A DNA stretch of 47,073 bases from Amycolatopsis decaplanina DSM 44594 (GTDB taxonomy: Bacteria; Actinomycetota; Actinomycetes; Mycobacteriales; Pseudonocardiaceae): assembly GCF_000342005.1 (NCBI RefSeq), contig NZ_AOHO01000081.1:1-47073 (forward strand), read 5' to 3'. Numbering within the stretch: position 1 is the first letter of the stretch; each line of letters opens with the position of its first letter. Positions 44,606 through 47,073 of the stretch are shown piece by piece. The notes under the pieces were generated by a model, which saw only the letters and a program-made list of their open reading frames with translations, ran no database searches and was not told where the DNA came from. The translations under genes and the position numbers were made by a program.

Positions 44606-45235
44606 TTAGCCCGGGCGGCGGGCGGTGATCAGCAGGTGCTCCTCCGGCGGTGTCCCCGGCTCGTCCGCGGTGAAGATTTCCGAATGGGTGCCGGTGACCT
44701 CCAGCCCGGCCGCCTCGACCCGCCGGACGAGGTCCTCGGGTGCGAAACTGGTCTCGAGAAAGGTGCGCCCGAAGAACTCCGCCGGCACGTCCTCGGCGTC
44801 CCGCGGGACGGTGACCAGCGCGAAAAGACCACCCGGCACCAGCCAGCGCGCGATGTCGGCGAGCACGGCTTCGGTGTCCTTGCGAGGCATCTGCAGGAAC
44901 GGGAAGAAGGCGCAAACGGCCTCCCAGGTCTCGGGCGGTGAGGTCCATTCGCGCACGTCAGCGTGGACGAAGGTGGCGGCCGGGACTTGCTCACGCGCGA
45001 GATCGATCATCACCGAAGACACGTCGAGCCCCGTCACCCGATGCCCGGCGGAGGACAGGTCCTCGGCCACCGGCCTGCCGGTTCCGCTGCCGATGTCGAG
45101 CACTCTCGACGACGGCGACAAGGTGTCCAGCAGATGCCGCACCGCCTTGTCGACCGCCGGGGCCCGTCCGAAGACGTCTTCGTAGGCGGAACCGATGGCG
45201 TCGAACAGTTCCGCCGCAGTGACAGGCCGGTCCAT
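44606..45235 (-). CDS. Class I SAM-dependent methyltransferase
   Basis: A 209-residue Rossmann-fold methyltransferase: RVLDIGSGTGRPVAEDLSSAGHRVTGLDVSSVMIDLAREQV (motif I and post-I), FVHADVREWTS, WLVPGGLFALVTVP (motif IV-like). Its stop is 10 bp from the start of the glycosyltransferase gene on the same strand, so the two may be co-transcribed. Substrate unknown. Confidence 0.85.
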   Translation of the reverse strand: MDRPVTAAELFDAIGSAYEDVFGRAPAVDKAVRHLLDTLSPSSRVLDIGSGTGRPVAEDLSSAGHRVTGLDVSSVMIDLAREQVPAATFVHADVREWTSPPETWEAVCAFFPFLQMPRKDTEAVLADIARWLVPGGLFALVTVPRDAEDVPAEFFGRTFLETSFAPEDLVRRVEAAGLEVTGTHSEIFTADEPGTPPEEHLLITARRPG

Positions 45236-45390
45236 TTCGCAGCTCCCCGGATCGAGTGGATCTCCCTCGGGTGAATCTACCGTTCGGGACGGTTCGTCGT
45301 CTCGCGGCCGATGGGCGTCCTCAAAGGACGATGTGCCCGGACGGGCGTTTAGACTGGGGCTGACGGAGTTCCTGGGGTTTGGGGTTCAAG

Positions 45391-45735
45391 ATGAGCGTGT
45401 CGAGTGACGAGTTCCACCGGATGCTGAAGGCGCTCGCCGACGTCGAGCTTTCCGAAGCGAAGGAGTGGGAGTCGTTCAGCGTTCGCGGGAAGCGGTTCGG
45501 CTACTACTGGCCGCGGACCCAGACCGTCGGGCTGAAGCAGACCCTCTCGGAGCAGGAGGCCCTCGTGGCCGAGCGGCCCGACGTCTTCGAGGTCCAGTTC
45601 ACGGCCGGGGGATTCGGCTGGGTGGTGGTCTACCTCGACGGCATCGAATCCGACGAGCTCACCGAATTGGTCTACGAGGCATGGCGGCTTTCCGCTCCTG
45701 AGGAACTCGTCGCCCAGGTCCCGCCGCCCTGCTGA
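45391..45735 (+). CDS. MmcQ/YjbR family protein
   Basis: A 114-residue protein (DEFHRMLKALADVELSEAKEWESFSVRGKRFGYYWPRTQTVGLKQTLSEQEALVAERPDVFEVQFTAGGFGWVVVYLDGIESDELTELVYEAWRLSAPEELV) with the family's double-wing, CyaY-like pattern. Biochemical role is not established for the family. ATG 45391 is preferred over the TTG at 45379. It is the last convincing protein gene in the window; the RNA array starts about 15 bases after its stop. Confidence 0.82.
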   Translation: MSVSSDEFHRMLKALADVELSEAKEWESFSVRGKRFGYYWPRTQTVGLKQTLSEQEALVAERPDVFEVQFTAGGFGWVVVYLDGIESDELTELVYEAWRLSAPEELVAQVPPPC

Positions 45736-45778
45736 GCGTTATCGCGTTCGTGTGTTGACGTTCGTCACTCGTTCCGCC

Positions 45779-45804
45779 GGGAACATTTTCCGAGTCGTGG
45801 CGTT
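45779..45804 (+). promoter_or_regulatory. ECF-sigma-like promoter P1
   Basis: GGGAAC (45779-45784), 16-base spacer, CGTT (45801-45804, continuing G). This matches the GGAAC...CGTT pattern of SigE/SigH/SigR-type factors. A GTCAC motif about 20 bases upstream is shared with P2 and P3. Confidence 0.65.
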
Positions 45805-45809
45805 GTAGA

Positions 45810-45983
45810 GGATGTCGGTACGGATGGTGCCCCCGGGCCTCACCCTTCGCCTTCATGGAATACCGGTCCGGCCGGAGCCATGTCGTGCCTTTCGCCGAGA
45901 GGCGGCCCACCGTATCGGCCTTCGCTCCCGCTTCCGCTCGCAGGCGACCCCCAGGCCTTCGCTGAGCGGGAGCGGGTCTTTTT
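45810..45983 (+). ncRNA. Structured small RNA, unit A (novel candidate)
   Basis: Predicted transcript of about 173 nt from P1. A 10-bp stem pairs the 5' end (GTCGGTACGG, 45814-45823) with CCGTATCGGC (45910-45919). Inside are CATGG/CCATG (45854-45858 and 45878-45882) capped by CCGG/CCGG, and CGCC-GAGA-GGCG (45893-45904), a GNRA-type tetraloop hairpin. An intrinsic terminator follows. Unit C preserves these stems with compensatory changes. A short frame begins at ATG 45812 (MSVRMVPPGL...), so a leaderless peptide cannot be excluded. I do not recognise the RNA family. Confidence 0.65.
45927..45983 (+). terminator. Intrinsic terminator of unit A
   Basis: 13-bp stem CCCGCTTCCGCTC / GAGCGGGAGCGGG (one G-T pair) with a 24-base loop containing CCCCC, followed by TCTTTTT. 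Strong by actinomycete standards. Confidence 0.85.
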
Positions 45984-46050
45984 GTTACCTGGTAAATACT
46001 TGATCGAGATCGCTGCGGCCGTGGGTTGAGGTAGGTCACTACGCTTGTTC

Positions 46051-46077
46051 GGGAACATTTTCGCGTGCCGATGCGTT
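46051..46077 (+). promoter_or_regulatory. ECF-sigma-like promoter P2
   Basis: GGGAAC (46051-46056), 17-base spacer, CGTT (46074-46077, continuing G). The upstream GGTCAC motif is shared with P3 and partly with P1. Confidence 0.6.
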
Positions 46078-46083
46078 GGACGG

Positions 46084-46150
46084 ATTGTTGGCTCTCGCTT
46101 CCGCTCGCGGGCGACCCCAGGCCTTCGCTGAGCGGGAGCGGGTCTTTTTC
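46084..46150 (+). ncRNA. Short RNA unit B (promoter joined almost directly to terminator)
   Basis: It has the same promoter and terminator as units A and C but lacks their folded body. The predicted transcript is about 67 nt and is essentially the terminator hairpin, stem CTCGCTTCCGCTC (46094-46106) with GAGCGGGAGCGGG (46130-46142), followed by TCTTTTT. It could be a deletion derivative or a minimal functional version. Confidence 0.5.
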
Positions 46151-46198
46151 CCGCATTCGGGTGTAGACGCGGGTCACAGCGATTCGGGCTCGGTGCCG

Positions 46199-46224
46199 GG
46201 GAACATTTCGAAAAGTGGTGCGTT
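46199..46224 (+). promoter_or_regulatory. ECF-sigma-like promoter P3
   Basis: GGGAAC (46199-46204), 16-base spacer, CGTT (46221-46224, continuing GTAGAG as in P1). A GGTCAC motif lies about 25 bases upstream. Confidence 0.65.
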
Positions 46225-46229
46225 GTAGA

Positions 46230-46403
46230 GAGTGTCGGTACGGATGGTGCCCCCGGGCCTCAACCCTTGCCTTCACGGAACACCGGTTCGGCCGGAGCCG
46301 TGTTGAGCCACTCGCCGAGAGGCGGCCCCCGTACCGGCCACAAACTCCCGCTTCCTGCTCGCAGGAACCCCCAGCCTTCGCTGAGCGGAAGCGGGACCTT
46401 TTC
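46230..46403 (+). ncRNA. Structured small RNA, unit C (novel candidate)
   Basis: Paralogue of unit A, about 173 nt. The long-range stem is GTCGGTACGG (46234-46243) with CCGTACCGGC (46329-46338). The inner stem is CACGG/CCGTG (46274-46278 and 46298-46302), a double compensatory change relative to unit A. The CGCC-GAGA-GGCG hairpin is unchanged (46313-46324). CTCAA/TTGAG (46259-46263 and 46303-46307) adds a stem only partly matched in A. The short frame seen in A starts with GTG here and stops after 24 codons. Confidence 0.65.
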
Positions 46404-46405
46404 TT
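46347..46405 (+). terminator. Intrinsic terminator of unit C
   Basis: Stem CCCGCTTCC(T)GCTC (46347-46360) with GAGCGGAAGCGGG (46383-46395), one bulged T, a CCCCC-containing loop, then ACCTTTTCTT. Confidence 0.8.
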
Positions 46406-46816
46406 CGCTGTGGGGGAGCCTGTCGCCGGTTCGGTGGCGGGCTCTTGTCTTTTGGCTCCGTCTTTGGCGTAGGTGTTCCCGTCAACCGTGCCGGTTTCGG
46501 GAAAGACGTCAACGTCCGGCGTGTCGGGTGACGATTCCTGGCGCGCGCGAATCACGAGTTCTCGTGAGGGACAAGACAGGCGCCGCGTCACGTTCGCTTC
46601 AGTGACACCAGAGAGCATGTCGACGGCGTGCTTCATGTACTTGGTTGTGTGTTCTCGAGGTTCTGATGGAGGCCTGCTTCGGGATCTGGCGTTCGCAGGC
46701 AGGTTGAATGCGAGGGTTGATCAGGGACTTGTGCGCCGCCAGGCCCGTGGCGCCGACCGAGTGGATTTGGTGCGGGTTCGCTCATTGTCCCCGCGGTGAA
46801 TGGTGGGTCCCGGAGG
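46406..46816. other. Intergenic stretch without a supported gene
   Basis: GC is lower than in the genes. Small dyads occur (GACGT-CA-ACGTC near 46505, CACGAG-TT-CTCGTG near 46552). Open frames on both strands have poor composition and no ribosome sites. I see no tRNA. Confidence 0.5.
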
Positions 46817-46860
46817 TCGTGAGTGGTAAGGGCGGTTCTAACCGTCCTAACCACTCACGA
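46817..46860. repeat. Intergenic palindrome, copy 5
   Basis: TCGTGAGTGGTAAGGGCGGTT-CT-AACCGTCCTAACCACTCACGA type, 44 bp with a few mismatched pairs; an outer TGGTGGG/CCCACCA pair extends it to 46801-46869. Its right half matches the core of copy 1 closely. Confidence 0.8.
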
Positions 46861-47014
46861 GGCCCACCACGCGCCGACCACCTGGACCTACCCTCCACGC
46901 CGCCTCCGCCGACATCGCGAAAGCCTCTTTCGCACCATGAAGCCACCTTTGCCTTACAGCGCTGTCCGCTGGGTGGGCATGGTGAGGGGCCCGTCGCCGG
47001 TGGGCGGGTTCTAG

Positions 47015-47064
47015 CGATCCCCGCAACACCCTGGATTTCGGGGGTTGCGGGGATCGTGGGTTTT
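47015..47064. terminator. Hairpin near the right edge
   Basis: 13-bp stem CGATCCCCGCAAC / GTTGCGGGGATCG plus an inner CCC/GGG, followed by TGGGTTTT. It is probably the terminator of a gene lying to the right, or a shared one; the stretch 46861-47014 has no supported gene. Confidence 0.6.
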
Positions 47065-47073
47065 GAGGAGTTG

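Noticed and set aside
45659..46636. 325-codon open frame on the minus strand through the RNA array, containing an internal protein repeat
   Set aside because: The repeated peptide simply reflects the repeated RNA units. Differences between the two copies are mostly non-synonymous in this frame, while base-paired stems are preserved; there is no ribosome site or recognisable domain.
46406..46816. A tRNA, or a fourth RNA unit, in the remaining intergenic DNA
   Set aside because: No cloverleaf with conserved T-loop bases was found, and the GGGAAA at about 46499 lacks a properly spaced CGTT and a terminator.

Overview
The window is chromosomal DNA from a high-GC Gram-positive actinomycete. Third-codon-position GC is very high throughout, many starts are GTG, and the gene families present (ANTAR regulators, DosR/DosT signalling, GerW, a DrrC-like UvrA, DUF1876, a stand-alone LigD polymerase domain) are typical of the group. 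Pseudonocardiaceae, most likely Amycolatopsis, is my best guess from gene content and from the style of the intergenic palindromes; it is an inference, not a search result. I saw no rRNA, tRNA, CRISPR array, transposase or phage gene.

Layout. 1-4.9 kb: a secreted lytic transglycosylase, a winged-helix repressor with a likely operator, a secreted S45-type acylase (AHL/aculeacin acylase class) and a decayed alpha/beta hydrolase. 4.9-9.2 kb: a nitrilase-fold amidase, an FCD GntR regulator, an exported agmatine deiminase-like lipoprotein, two TetR regulators and a GerW protein. 9.3-15.3 kb: a LigD-type primase-polymerase, a 700-bp intergenic block of nested inverted repeats, a UvrA paralogue, and an Lrp regulator divergent from an MFS exporter. 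15.5-18.1 kb: a polyamine operon (ornithine decarboxylase, SpeD, SpeE) with overlapping genes. 18.1-29.6 kb: a dense signalling region with two ANTAR proteins, a LuxR response regulator, a PAS kinase, a large soluble hybrid kinase, a receiver-only protein, and a DosR-DosT module with an Acg-type nitroreductase and a DUF1876 protein, which together resemble the mycobacterial dormancy regulon. 29.8-31.0 kb: two decayed genes and a palindrome. 31.1-36.7 kb: a GAF-LuxR regulator, an acyl-CoA synthetase, an SRPBCC-ligase fusion and a flavin reductase. 36.6-39.1 kb: a SEFIR-KAP NTPase, a candidate immune effector. 39.2-45.7 kb: MFS exporter, FolE, Cys-rich HTH regulator, AhpD-like protein, SDR/TetR pair, glycosyltransferase, methyltransferase and MmcQ/YjbR protein.

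45.7-47.1 kb has no convincing protein gene. It holds three tandem units. Each has an ECF-sigma-like promoter (GGGAAC, 16-17 nt, CGTTG) and a strong intrinsic terminator. Two of the units share a 170-nt body with stems supported by compensatory base changes. I read this as an array of structured small RNAs that I do not recognise, and it is the most novel item here. A second theme is a family of intergenic palindromes (core GTGAGTGGT...ACCACTCAC) at five sites. A third is three genes that kept both ends but lost their middle.
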